From K189A clade bacterium (GTDB lineage: Bacteria; Pseudomonadota; Gammaproteobacteria; Pseudomonadales; Azotimanducaceae), in the NCBI GenBank assembly GCA_902565895.1, contig CACFGV010000019.1:1-37650 (forward strand): a DNA stretch of 37,650 bases, written 5' to 3'. The notes under the pieces are model-generated. The model was given only the letters and a program-made list of their open reading frames with translations, was not told where the DNA came from and made no database searches. Made by a program: the position numbers and the translations under genes. Shown one piece after another: positions 17,547 to 27,199 of the stretch (positions are counted from its first letter, which is position 1; every line of letters begins with the position of its first letter).

Positions 17547-19526
17547 ATGTTATTTTTGCGCAGTAAGTTACAGCGACGGAAAGTCGCTTTAGCCTCAGTC
17601 TTTTGCATGGCAGTCATGCACCCCAACCTCTTGATCGCCGAGAGCGATTGGCCATATCCAGAGGATATCCCCACGCCACAGAAGGTCGACGTGGGTCTTG
17701 CCGGTGAGAAACCCCAGGACATCAATCGCTATTTATTGGCTCAAGGAGCGAGGTCGGTCAGCCTATCGCCTGACGGTGAAACCCTGGCCTTTATCTGGTC
17801 AATTACAGGCGAGCCGCAGCTTTGGCGAATGCCCAGTAGTGGCGGTGCTCCCCAACAACTTACCTTTGGTGGCGGCATTACTTTTTATGCGTTTTTGCCA
17901 AACGGCAGCGAATTCTTAATCGGACGTGATGTAGAGGGTAACGAGCGCGAGGGATTTTCCATCCTGTCGCTAGATGGCTCATCAGAGCGAGAACTGCTGC
18001 CAGCGTCTGACGCGTTTCGCAGATTGGGAGATTTTTCGGCCGATGGCGAAAAAGCAATTTACGCCTCAACAGAGCGCAACGGTCGTGACTTTGATCTTTA
18101 TGTTGTTGAAGTGTCGAGTGGTGAGACGCGCTTAGTTTATGAAAGTAAGTTCGGTTTTTTTCCAGAAGCTTGGCAGCCTAACGGTGATCTTGTCATCGTT
18201 TCCGAAACCCGAGGCGAAGACGCCAACGATGTATACCTACTAAACGCTAAAACAGGCGACATGACGCCTTTGATGCAACCAAAGGTAGCTGCAAATTTCT
18301 CTGACTTTCAGTGGCGGCCCGACGGTTCTGGTTTTTACTTGGCAACAAACTTAGATCGAGAATTCAATGCGGTGGCCTTTTACGATTTGGTAAGCGGCCA
18401 GCTAATGACACTGTTTGCAACTGATGCCGATGCGGACAACGTTCAGCTTGCTGGCGACGGTGATCGCCTTTTGTGGACAACCAACCAAGAAGGATACTCA
18501 AAGCTGCAGGGCATTGATTTAACCACCCAACAACCCATCGCTTTTCCTGAGTTACCCGCCGGAGTGTACGCCGTTGACGTCAGCGCAACTGGCGAGACTG
18601 CGTCGGTAAATCTTAATGGGCCGGGTACACCGGGGGATGTTTATGTCTGGTCGATTGAGTCCCCCAAGCAGGTTGAGCGAGTGTTTACGGCCTCGCTTGG
18701 TGGTCTTGATCCAGCAACTTTCGTCACGCCAAAATCTTTGAATTATCCAGCCCAAGATGGGGTGCAACTGCAAGGCCTGTTGTATCTGCCTGATGCGGAG
18801 GCTTTTCCTGGCAAACGTCCGACCGTCGTTCAGGTTCACGGCGGTCCGACCGCCCAGAGTCGGCCTGGATTTCGGCCGGTAGAACAGTATTTGGTGAATC
18901 GGGGCATTGCCGTGTTTGCCGTTAATGTGCGCGGATCCACCGGTTTTGGCAAAACTTATGCGCGGCTCGATAATCAGGAGTTGCGGCTGAACTCAGTGAG
19001 CGATCTGGTCGATACCGCGGCTTTCCTGGGCAAGCACGTGAGGTTGGACGGCGATCGCCTTGCAGTGATGGGCGGGTCCTACGGTGGGTACATGGTGAAT
19101 GATGTGCTAGGTCGTTATCCAGGCGTTTTTCAAGCCGGAGTATCTGTGGTTGGTGTATCGGACTGGGTGCGGGCTTTAGAGGAGGCCTCGCCGGGGCTAA
19201 AGGCTTCTGATCGGATTGAGTATGGCGACATAACAGACCCCAAGTGGCAGGCATTCTATGCGGTTAATTCGCCGATCAACAATGCAGACAAGATCAATGT
19301 GCCGATGTTGGTCTCTCATGGAGCGAACGATCCCCGAGACCCAGTAACCGAATCCGATCGCATTGTCAGCGCAGTACGCAAAGCCGGTCACCCAGTAACT
19401 TACCTTCGATTTTCGGACGAAGGCCACTCGATTCGAAAGCTAGAAAATCGAGTCGTTTTCTACCGAGCAGTTGCGGATTTCTTAGAGACTAATTTGGCTC
19501 AAAGCCTTCTAAGCGACACCCAGTGA
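17547..19526 (+). CDS. S9-family prolyl-oligopeptidase-like serine peptidase, exported
   Basis: This 659-residue protein has a likely signal peptide (about residues 1-33, ending near LLIAES). An N-terminal beta-propeller with TolB/WD40-like repeats follows (VSLSPDGETLAFIW, FSADGEKAIYAS, WRPDGSGFYLA). The C-terminal alpha/beta hydrolase domain has nucleophile Ser in GGSYGGYM (about 511), Asp in HGANDPRDP (about 595) and His in EGHSI (about 627). S9 enzymes cut short peptides. I preferred the ATG at 17547 over the one at 17505 because it gives a normal signal peptide and has ACAGG six bases upstream. Two other peptide-bond hydrolases follow on the same strand. Confidence 0.9.
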   Translation: MLFLRSKLQRRKVALASVFCMAVMHPNLLIAESDWPYPEDIPTPQKVDVGLAGEKPQDINRYLLAQGARSVSLSPDGETLAFIWSITGEPQLWRMPSSGGAPQQLTFGGGITFYAFLPNGSEFLIGRDVEGNEREGFSILSLDGSSERELLPASDAFRRLGDFSADGEKAIYASTERNGRDFDLYVVEVSSGETRLVYESKFGFFPEAWQPNGDLVIVSETRGEDANDVYLLNAKTGDMTPLMQPKVAANFSDFQWRPDGSGFYLATNLDREFNAVAFYDLVSGQLMTLFATDADADNVQLAGDGDRLLWTTNQEGYSKLQGIDLTTQQPIAFPELPAGVYAVDVSATGETASVNLNGPGTPGDVYVWSIESPKQVERVFTASLGGLDPATFVTPKSLNYPAQDGVQLQGLLYLPDAEAFPGKRPTVVQVHGGPTAQSRPGFRPVEQYLVNRGIAVFAVNVRGSTGFGKTYARLDNQELRLNSVSDLVDTAAFLGKHVRLDGDRLAVMGGSYGGYMVNDVLGRYPGVFQAGVSVVGVSDWVRALEEASPGLKASDRIEYGDITDPKWQAFYAVNSPINNADKINVPMLVSHGANDPRDPVTESDRIVSAVRKAGHPVTYLRFSDEGHSIRKLENRVVFYRAVADFLETNLAQSLLSDTQ

Positions 19527-19569
19527 AACGGCGAGCGATTCCTAAAACGAAGCATCTCTATTTTCAGGA

Positions 19570-20994
19570 TTGATTATAAACGGCATTGTTTTTTATAGAT
19601 TCTTGATGGTCAGCTGCCTGACCTTGGTGGCCTCGATGGCCGCGGCTGCGGTCGAGGATCCCAATAATGCGTTCATTGAAATATACGGCTCCAAAGAAAC
19701 TGCCGCCTTAGATATAGCCATTAAAGACAACATCGATATCGCCGGCACAGTGACCTCGGCGGGTTCGTTGGCATTAGCAAAGAACGTTGCCTTGGAAGAC
19801 GCGTTCCTGGTTAAAAAACTGCGTGCAGCGGGCTTCAATATTTTTGGTAAGACAAATCTTTCAGAATGGGCGAACTTTCGTTCCACGAAATCTGTCAGCG
19901 GATGGTCTAGCTACGGCGGTCAAACAAGCCACGTACTTGGGGATAATCTTAATCCCTGCGGGTCTAGTTCGGGCTCTGCTGTCGCCGTTGCCGCAGGCCT
20001 TGTAGAGGTCGCAATCGGCACCGAGACAAACGGTTCTATCAGTTGCCCAGCCTCGGTAAACGGCGTCGTTGGCATGAAACCTACGGTTGGTCTTATCAGT
20101 CGCAGCGGCGTCATTCCTATCGCTGCCTCGCAAGACACTGCGGGTGCCTTAGGTTCGAGTGTAGAAATTGTAGCGCGCGCGCTAGCGGCCATGGCGGGGC
20201 CCGACGCCCAAGATCCGGCTACCCAGGCAATTCCAGCTGATTTTGACTACGACCTTGTAGCGGCGACGAGTAACCGTTCGTTGCGTGGCAAAAAATTTGG
20301 TCTGTTGTCGTCTGGCAGCGACAATGCTGCGGCGAATACGCTTCTGCAGTACCTGACAACTATTGTGGGGACGCTTGGGGGCGAAGTGGTGCTCTTTGAG
20401 GATACGCGGAAGTACCCAAGCCAGCAGAGCTACTTAATTCTGTTGTACGAGTTTAAGCGCGGGCTTGAAGCTTATTTGGCATCGGCCAGTGAGCCGAAGA
20501 AAACATTGCAGTCGCTGATCGATTTCAATAGCCAAAACAAGGCAACGGTAATGCCTTACTTTGGGCAGGAAATATTTCAGCATGCATTAGTCGTGCAGGA
20601 TGAACACAAGGCCTATGCCAACGCCAGACGCATCATCGCCGAGGTGCGCGATCAAACCATTGGACTACTCGACGCAAATGATCTTGACGGCTTTATTGGG
20701 CTTACTCGAGGGCCCGCTTGGTTGACAGAATATAGTGGTGGTGATGACGTGGGGATGAAGAACGTCCCGCGTTTTGGTAACGGCCACTTCGCTGCGATCG
20801 CTGGCCTTCCGCACATTACGCTTCCAGGGTTCGCTATTGATGGGTTGCCGGTAGGGATTTCTTTGATCGGGCGGCCTTGGAGCGATAAAGCATTGCTCAG
20901 TCACGCAGCGGCAGTGGAGGCGTTGATTGAGGCCGATGTATCAAGCGTCAGTGCAACGGATGCTGAGACGGCGACTGTTCTGAGCGTTCGCTGA
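19570..20994 (+). CDS. Amidase-signature family hydrolase, probably exported
   Basis: This is an amidase with the Ser-cisSer-Lys triad. The Lys is in IAIKDNIDIAGT. The Gly/Ser-rich signature is PCGSSSGSAVAVAAGLVEVA, followed by GTETNGSISCPASVNGVVGMKPT. A hydrophobic N-terminus suggests a signal peptide. The start is uncertain: TTG at 19570 is the longest, while ATG at 19606 leaves a shorter signal (MVSCLTLVASMAAAAVE); neither has a good ribosome site. At up to 474 residues, it has little of the N-terminal helical region common in amidases. It lies 43 bases after the S9 peptidase. A role in hydrolysing peptide or amino-acid amides is inferred from context. Confidence 0.88.
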   Translation: MIINGIVFYRFLMVSCLTLVASMAAAAVEDPNNAFIEIYGSKETAALDIAIKDNIDIAGTVTSAGSLALAKNVALEDAFLVKKLRAAGFNIFGKTNLSEWANFRSTKSVSGWSSYGGQTSHVLGDNLNPCGSSSGSAVAVAAGLVEVAIGTETNGSISCPASVNGVVGMKPTVGLISRSGVIPIAASQDTAGALGSSVEIVARALAAMAGPDAQDPATQAIPADFDYDLVAATSNRSLRGKKFGLLSSGSDNAAANTLLQYLTTIVGTLGGEVVLFEDTRKYPSQQSYLILLYEFKRGLEAYLASASEPKKTLQSLIDFNSQNKATVMPYFGQEIFQHALVVQDEHKAYANARRIIAEVRDQTIGLLDANDLDGFIGLTRGPAWLTEYSGGDDVGMKNVPRFGNGHFAAIAGLPHITLPGFAIDGLPVGISLIGRPWSDKALLSHAAAVEALIEADVSSVSATDAETATVLSVR

Positions 20995-21100
20995 CGGTTT
21001 GCGACGAGGTTTTAAGTGTTGTCATGCCGCTTGAGCGGGGCCTCACAAAGAAATGACGATAACGTTTGCTGAGAAAATTTTGATTAGGGAGCAGCAGTTC

Positions 21101-23866
21101 ATGAACGCTGAAACAAGTGTAGGAAGAAACAATAAACTTATGCTGTGGCTGTTTCGGGCATGGTTATGCTTAGCACCGTTGCTCATTTATAGTCCAAATT
21201 TGTTGGCTAAAGATTCGGCAACCATATTCGGACTTTACGCTTACAACGACGCGGTTCCCACAGCGGAGCAGGTCCTTGGCCATTCGTTGGGCACTGATAT
21301 TAATTGGACAGCCGATGCCAGGAGATACTTCGAGGCGCTGCAAGACTTCGCGCCGCAAAATGTGCGCATCTTTGACTACGGCAGCAGTTGGGAGGGTAGA
21401 ACGCTGTTTTACGTTGTGCTCTCAAATGAGAAAAATATCGCCAGGCTTGCTGACATAAAAAACAACATGCAGCAACTTGCAGACCCACGGCAGCTATCCG
21501 AGTCACAAGCACAGGAACTAATCGAGAGTACGCCAGCGGTCACTTGGCTCTCTTATAGCGTTCACGGTAATGAAATTTCCTCCACCGAGGCGGCTATGGC
21601 GACCGCCTACCACCTACTAGCCAGCACTGATGACCCAGTGGCTAAGGCGGCCATGGAGGAGACGGTTACTGTTCTGGTGCCGGTACAAAATCCTGATGGA
21701 CGGGATCGTTTTGTCCATCATTTCGAAATGGCAAGAGGCCCTGTAGCGGACGCGAACATGGACAGCGCAGAGCACAACGAACCATGGCCTCGGGGCAGAA
21801 CGAATCACTACTTGTTCGATTTGAATAGAGATTGGTTTGCGCAAACCCAACCAGAGATACGCGCCCATGCCAAGGCATTTCTTGAATGGATGCCGGTAGC
21901 CTTTGTGGACGCTCATGAAATGGGCTCTGATTCAACTTATTTCTTTGCGCCTGAAGCGGAGCCTTACAATCCATTTATCACCGCTGAACAACGCGCTTCT
22001 TTGATCATGTTTGGGAAGACCAACGCCAAACGGTTCGATCATTTTGGAATCGACTACTTTACCCGTGAAGTGTTCGATGCGTTCTACCCCGGTTATGGGG
22101 CCAGTTGGCCGATTTATCATGGCGCAATTGCTATGACCTACGAACAAGCGTCGGCTCGCGGGTTGATTGCGACGCGTTATGACGGTTCGCAATTTAGCTA
22201 TGCCGAAACAGTCAGAAATCACTTTGTTGCTTCGTTGGCGACGATCGAAACCGTAGCGAGTAATCGACAAAAGTTACTGCAACAGTTCTACGAGTATCGG
22301 CGTTCTGCGATAGAGATTGGGTCAAAGGGCAAGACCAAGTCTTATATTTTTGCCAATGAGCCGGGTTCGGACGCCGGGTTTATCATGGCGCGCAGCTTGT
22401 CCCAGCAGGGAATAGAAGTCAGACAATCTCTAGAAGATTTTCGGGTATGTGGCCAAAGCTTTGATGCTGGGAGTTATTTCCTAAATCTGGACCAACCAGC
22501 AAGTCGTTTGATTCAAACGTTGCTGGAAGAGCAAGTCGATCTTCCCGCGGATTTTCTCCGCCAAGAAGCTGAACGATCGGAAAAAAGACAGGCGAGCCAG
22601 ATTTACGACGTTACCGCGTGGTCGTTGCCTTTGATGTACGGCGTAAAGACCAATAACTGTGCGCGCCTGGTAACTGCAAAGAGCGAGGCGATCACCGATA
22701 CTTCGACCTGGCAAACCACCACGCCCTTGGACCAAGCTCAGTTAGCGTACCTTGTGCCTTGGGGTTCGCACGCTTCGGGCTTATTCCTTACAAAAGCGTT
22801 ACGCGCAGGTGTTCACATCAAGAGTTCGAACTTGGCCTTCACGCACCAGCAGCGTCGGTATGGACGTGGCACGTTGATCATTAATGTGCATAACAACGAT
22901 GCTGGGATCCATGATGTAGTGCAACGGCTTGCTACTGAAACCGGCGCTGAGGTCGTCAGTGTTGACGACAGTTGGGTATCTGACGGACCTAATTTCGGTA
23001 GTGGTGATGTCATGGTCATACAAGCACCCAAGGTAGCGCTGCTGTGGGACGAACCAACGAACGCATACAGCGCTGGCAGCACGAGGTACTTGTTGGAACA
23101 AGTCTTCGAATACCCCGTAACTGCTGTGCGAACTCAATCGTTAGGGCGTATTGACCTAGCGCAGTTTGACGTGCTGCTGATGCCTGACGGTCGACACAGC
23201 CGCTACTTGTCTGCGTTGGGCAAAAACTTTCGCGAGGCGCTTGGTCGCTGGGTGAGGAACGGTGGTGTTCTAATCTCGTTGGATGATGCGACGTCTTTTC
23301 TTGCGCACCCGGATGTCGACCTTTTATCCATTCGGCGCGAGCGCTTGGCTAAAGGTTTACGAACACAAAAAGCTTCTGAAGTTGCAGATAAAAATACGGT
23401 CAACTCCGCCGCCGATAAAACAGACTCGCTCTTTGTTTCTGGGACGGTGCTTGATGCAGAGACATTTAAGGCGCGCACCGCGGCTCAGACGCCCAACCCT
23501 AAAGTCGTTTCGGGTGCCATTGCGCGAGCAGTGGTTGAATCTGATCACTGGTTATCCGTTGGTTTAAAACAGGAATTGCATCCACTCGTTACCGGTTCAG
23601 CAATCTATACCCCTCTGCGCGAGGATCAGGGTGCGAATGTGGTGCGTTTTGCGGCTGCTGATAAGCTATTGGCGAGTGGCTTTATGTGGGACTGGAACCA
23701 GCAACAGCTTGCGTTTAAACCGTATGTCGTTGCTCAGCCGAAGGGCTCGGGCATGGTCATTGGCTTTACTCAAGATCCAAATTTTCGCGCCCAACAGCAT
23801 GCTCTCAATCTGTTGTTTATGAATGCAATTTTTCGCGGCTTCAGCTGGGCCCAAGCAGGTGGCTAG
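21101..23866 (+). CDS. M14-family zinc carboxypeptidase-like protein, exported
   Basis: This 921-residue protein begins with a signal anchor or peptide (LWLFRAWLCLAPLLIYSPNLLA). The M14 catalytic domain follows, with zinc ligands in HGNEISSTEA (H155, E158) and a third His in FVDAHEMGSD. NPDGRDRF and LFDLNRDWF are typical M14 segments, and the Glu in AMTYEQASARG is the likely catalytic base. The C-terminal half includes a class-I glutamine-amidotransferase-like segment (DVLLMPDGRHSRY ... WVRNGGVLISLDD), an arrangement seen in other large bacterial M14 proteins. The ATG at 21101 is preferred to 21053 because GGGAG lies nine bases before it. It may cleave peptides made by the two enzymes upstream. 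Confidence 0.9.
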   Translation: MNAETSVGRNNKLMLWLFRAWLCLAPLLIYSPNLLAKDSATIFGLYAYNDAVPTAEQVLGHSLGTDINWTADARRYFEALQDFAPQNVRIFDYGSSWEGRTLFYVVLSNEKNIARLADIKNNMQQLADPRQLSESQAQELIESTPAVTWLSYSVHGNEISSTEAAMATAYHLLASTDDPVAKAAMEETVTVLVPVQNPDGRDRFVHHFEMARGPVADANMDSAEHNEPWPRGRTNHYLFDLNRDWFAQTQPEIRAHAKAFLEWMPVAFVDAHEMGSDSTYFFAPEAEPYNPFITAEQRASLIMFGKTNAKRFDHFGIDYFTREVFDAFYPGYGASWPIYHGAIAMTYEQASARGLIATRYDGSQFSYAETVRNHFVASLATIETVASNRQKLLQQFYEYRRSAIEIGSKGKTKSYIFANEPGSDAGFIMARSLSQQGIEVRQSLEDFRVCGQSFDAGSYFLNLDQPASRLIQTLLEEQVDLPADFLRQEAERSEKRQASQIYDVTAWSLPLMYGVKTNNCARLVTAKSEAITDTSTWQTTTPLDQAQLAYLVPWGSHASGLFLTKALRAGVHIKSSNLAFTHQQRRYGRGTLIINVHNNDAGIHDVVQRLATETGAEVVSVDDSWVSDGPNFGSGDVMVIQAPKVALLWDEPTNAYSAGSTRYLLEQVFEYPVTAVRTQSLGRIDLAQFDVLLMPDGRHSRYLSALGKNFREALGRWVRNGGVLISLDDATSFLAHPDVDLLSIRRERLAKGLRTQKASEVADKNTVNSAADKTDSLFVSGTVLDAETFKARTAAQTPNPKVVSGAIARAVVESDHWLSVGLKQELHPLVTGSAIYTPLREDQGANVVRFAAADKLLASGFMWDWNQQQLAFKPYVVAQPKGSGMVIGFTQDPNFRAQQHALNLLFMNAIFRGFSWAQAGG

Positions 23867-24286
23867 CCCCTCGCACCGCCCTTAACCGCGCTGCGCGGAC
23901 ATTGTGACAAATCAGCATCTCCAGCGGCGAGCAGCTAACGGTGGGTTGTTAGGCAAGGTGATGCAGCACAAGAGGCGTCTACCGGTCGTCCTGCCCGCTG
24001 TGGGTTGTAGTGAGTGCCTACGCCAAACTGACTAATCGATATAAAAAATTAGTAATAAAGTATTGATATTTATTAAAAAAATATTGGTTGCGTATCAGTG
24101 GAAAGCATTCAGGTCTGTTTACTTAGGCGACTTTAGCATTTCGTTTAGAGCATGTGCCTAACGTCTTGCCAGATCGAAGGGATGCAATCCCACTCAACCA
24201 TTTCCTTTGCTATATTGCGGAATACGTGTGGTTCACCTGTATGTGTTCGCCAACGCGAAGATGGTAACCGGTTTAGGGGGTAAACA
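23867..24286. other. 420-bp intergenic region with AT-rich stretch
   Basis: No gene was found here. A GC hairpin (CCGCG-CTG-CGCGG, about 23886-23898) has no T run after it. A sharply AT-rich stretch at about 24035-24085 contains ATATAAAAAATTAG and TTTATTAAAAAAATATT, unlike the surrounding GC-balanced DNA. It could be an upstream activating or regulator-binding region for the following ppdK. TATATT near 24211 is a possible -10 without a convincing -35. Confidence 0.5.
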
Positions 24287-27007
24287 ATGTCAAAGGCGGC
24301 AACCAAGGCCAAAACACAATTCGTTTACGCCTTTGGCGTTCACACCGACGGCGAGGCTTCCATGCGCGAAAAACTGGGTGGCAAGGGCGCAAACTTGGCA
24401 GAGATGGCGCTTATTGGCCTACCCGTGCCGCCGGGGTTCACGCTCTCGACAGATGTTTGCACCGCCTTCTATGCCCACAAAGAAAAGTATCCTGTAGGGC
24501 TTGAGGCTGAGGTGGGTAAAGCCGTTGCTGATGTCGAGAGGCAGCAGGGTAAACGCTTTGGTGATCCTGCGAACCCTTTGTTGTTTTCGGTACGTTCGGG
24601 AGCACGGGAATCTATGCCGGGCATGATGGATACGATTCTCAACCTCGGTTTGAATGACGCAACTGTCGTTGGGTTGGCTGAACGCGCCCAGGATGAGCGT
24701 TTTGCTTGGGATTGTTATCGCCGCTTCATCCAAATGTATGCTGAGGTCGTGATGGGGGTGCATTCGCGTAGTGAAGCGGAGCCGCCGCCTTTTCAGCAGC
24801 AGTTGGCACGTCTTAAACACGAGTTGGCTGTCACGGAAGACCAAGATCTCAGTGCCGCCGATTTGCGCGAGTTGGTGAAGCGCTACAAACGCCTGATCAA
24901 GCAACGCTGTAAAGCAGCTTTTCCGCAGGATGTCTACGAGCAACTATGGGGCGCGATCGGTGCCGTCTTCAAATCATGGAAAAACGAACGGGCAATACTC
25001 TATCGCCAGCGTTACGGCATTCCAGTCGAATGGGGTACTGCGGTTAATGTTCAAGCCATGGTATTTGGTAACCTCGGAGAGACCTCCGGCACCGGGGTTG
25101 CTTTTACCCGCGACCCAGCCACCGGCGAGAAGGTCTTCTACGGTGAGTATCTGCTGAACGCTCAGGGCGAGGATGTAGTAGCCGGGATTCGCACGCCGAA
25201 AGAAATCACGCTGCTCGCTCAGGACATGCCTGAGGTTTTCGCCGAGTTAGAGAAAGTTCGGGGGCGTCTAGAGCGCCACTTTAGGGATATGCAGGACTTT
25301 GAGTTTACGATCGAGGATGGGCGCCTTTTCATGCTCCAAACTCGCAACGGTAAGCGCACCGGGCTGGCTGCTGTGCGTATTGCCGTTGAGATGAATCGAG
25401 AGCGTCTTATGACCCGAAAAACAGCGCTCCTAAAAATTCCCGCAGAGAGCATCGATTCCCTGCTGGTACCTGTCTTCGATGCCAAAGCACGGCGCGAAGC
25501 GTCGCGTATTGGCCATGGTTTACCTGCCGGTCCTGGGGCCGCATCAGGGCAGATCGTGTTTTCTGCTTCGGAGGCTGAGCGCAAAGCACGGCTCGGTAAC
25601 AAGGTCATTCTGGTGCGCGAAGAAACCTCTCCGGATGATCTGCGCGGCATGCTGCTGGCCCAGGGCATTTTGACAGCTCGGGGAGGGGTATCCTCGCACG
25701 CGGCTTTGGTTGCTCGTCAGCTTGGCAAAGTGTGCGTGTGTGGTGCCAGTGGATTGCTGATCAATTATTCGGCTCGAACCCTCACGGCCGGTGGGGTGAC
25801 CCTTAAAGAGGGTCAATATCTGTCTATTGATGGCAGCAATGGACATATTTATGCGGGCATGATCGAGACCACCGATTCCGAGGTGAAGCGAGTGCTGCAG
25901 GGTCAGATGGCTGCGAAAAGCAGCGCCACTTTCGAACTTTTTGAAACGGTCATGGGTTGGGCGGATAAGGCACGGCGGATGAAAATTCGCACGAACGCTG
26001 ATACGCCTGCCATGGCCAAGGCGGCAATCGCTTTTGGCGCCGAAGGCATAGGCCTATGCCGCACCGAGCATATGTTCTTTGAAGGCACCCGGATCGACTA
26101 TATGCGTCAAATGATTCTGGCGGCTGATGTGCAGCAGCGCGGGCGGGCATTGAAAAAGCTGTTGCCGTTTCAAAGAAAGGACTTTCAAGGACTGTTTCGC
26201 GCAATGAATGGGCGTCCGGTCACGATTCGCTTGTTAGATCCGCCGCTGCATGAGTTCTTACCCCACGACGAAGCCCACCGCGCGGAGCTTGCGCGTACGT
26301 TAAATGTTTCCACGGAATACATAATCGAACGCATGAAGGCGCTGTATGAAGAAAACCCGATGCTTGGGTGTCGCGGTTGCCGGTTGGGGATTCTGCATCC
26401 AGAAATAACCGAAATGCAGGTTCGAGCGATTTTTGAGGCTGCTGTTTCGTTACAAAAGGCCAAGCGTCCAGTGGTGGTGCGGCCGGAAATAATGGTCCCC
26501 TTGGTTGGTTTTGATGCTGAGCTGAAGGACCAAGTGGCGATTGTGCGAAAAGTTGCCGAGGAAGTGGTAGGTCGCTCCGGGGTGAAGATCTCCTATAAGG
26601 TCGGCACCATGATCGAAGTGCCCAGGGCAGCCATTACGGCTGACGAGATCGCGCAAACGGCGGAGTTTTTCAGCTTTGGAACCAATGACCTCACCCAAAC
26701 CACTTTGGGTCTCTCTCGAGACGACATGGGCTCTTTTTTTGATGTCTACCGGGAGAAAGAAATTTATGGCCACAATCCCTTTGCCAGCATTGATCAGGCG
26801 GGGGTAGGGCGTTTGATGCAGACAGCGATTCGCCGTGGACGTGAAACCCGCGCGGCTTTGAAGCTGGGTATTTGTGGTGAGCACGCTGGTGATGCCGCCT
26901 CGATAGCATTTTGTGAAGAACTGGGCCTAGACTATGTAAGCTGCTCGCCACCGCGTGTACCTGTCGCCCGACTAGCGGCCGCGCAAGCCGCGCTTTTGCA
27001 AAAGTAG
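24287..27007 (+). CDS. ppdK: Pyruvate, phosphate dikinase
   Basis: PPDK interconverts pyruvate, ATP and phosphate with PEP, AMP and PPi. The 906-residue protein has the expected order. The ATP-binding domain begins with [10 protein letters not shown] and includes [20 protein letters not shown]. The swivelling phosphohistidine domain carries H471 in [16 protein letters not shown]. The C-terminal TIM barrel has [20 protein letters not shown] and GICGEHAGD. The residue two before His is Ser, where well-studied PPDKs have Thr. GGGGG precedes the ATG. It stands alone with a long upstream gap; no PPDK regulatory protein gene is adjacent. Confidence 0.95.
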   Translation: MSKAATKAKTQFVYAFGVHTDGEASMREKLGGKGANLAEMALIGLPVPPGFTLSTDVCTAFYAHKEKYPVGLEAEVGKAVADVERQQGKRFGDPANPLLFSVRSGARESMPGMMDTILNLGLNDATVVGLAERAQDERFAWDCYRRFIQMYAEVVMGVHSRSEAEPPPFQQQLARLKHELAVTEDQDLSAADLRELVKRYKRLIKQRCKAAFPQDVYEQLWGAIGAVFKSWKNERAILYRQRYGIPVEWGTAVNVQAMVFGNLGETSGTGVAFTRDPATGEKVFYGEYLLNAQGEDVVAGIRTPKEITLLAQDMPEVFAELEKVRGRLERHFRDMQDFEFTIEDGRLFMLQTRNGKRTGLAAVRIAVEMNRERLMTRKTALLKIPAESIDSLLVPVFDAKARREASRIGHGLPAGPGAASGQIVFSASEAERKARLGNKVILVREETSPDDLRGMLLAQGILTARGGVSSHAALVARQLGKVCVCGASGLLINYSARTLTAGGVTLKEGQYLSIDGSNGHIYAGMIETTDSEVKRVLQGQMAAKSSATFELFETVMGWADKARRMKIRTNADTPAMAKAAIAFGAEGIGLCRTEHMFFEGTRIDYMRQMILAADVQQRGRALKKLLPFQRKDFQGLFRAMNGRPVTIRLLDPPLHEFLPHDEAHRAELARTLNVSTEYIIERMKALYEENPMLGCRGCRLGILHPEITEMQVRAIFEAAVSLQKAKRPVVVRPEIMVPLVGFDAELKDQVAIVRKVAEEVVGRSGVKISYKVGTMIEVPRAAITADEIAQTAEFFSFGTNDLTQTTLGLSRDDMGSFFDVYREKEIYGHNPFASIDQAGVGRLMQTAIRRGRETRAALKLGICGEHAGDAASIAFCEELGLDYVSCSPPRVPVARLAAAQAALLQK

Positions 27008-27106
27008 GGCCCTTATCGGTTTACCTGTCCAAGACGCATTGACCCAAGCTCCTGCAAAAATAGTGCCTTTATCGGTTCACCCGTCCAAGACCCATTGACC
27101 CAAGTT
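26998..27106 (+). repeat. Imperfect tandem duplication across the ppdK stop codon (two copies, 56-bp period)
   Basis: Copy 1 (26998-27050) starts in the last codons of ppdK and includes its TAG. Copy 2 is at 27054-27106. Aligned without gaps, 46 of 53 bases match, including the blocks TTATCGGTT, GTCCAAGAC and CATTGACCCAAG. Copy 2 also keeps a TAG at the matching place. Confidence 0.9.
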
Positions 27107-27169
27107 AGATGAGCCTCAGCTTTTGCACGAATTTAGTGGAATTGATCGACTTGGTCGCTTAGTGTTCTT

Positions 27170-27183
27170 GGTATCCAGATACC
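27170..27183 (+). promoter_or_regulatory. Inverted repeat upstream of the Anbu gene
   Basis: GGTATC-CA-GATACC is a perfect six-base inverted repeat ending 16 bases before the Anbu ATG, where a ribosome-binding site would be expected but is not seen. It could be a repressor site or an mRNA hairpin. It is short enough to occur by chance. Confidence 0.3.
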
Positions 27184-27199
27184 TGATTTTGTCGCCTCT

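Noticed and set aside
24419-24943. 174-codon open frame on the minus strand inside ppdK
   Set aside because: It is antisense to a well-conserved enzyme domain and its translation resembles no family.
26998-27106. CRISPR-like repeat
   Set aside because: There are only two copies, directly adjacent, overlapping a coding end, with no spacers.
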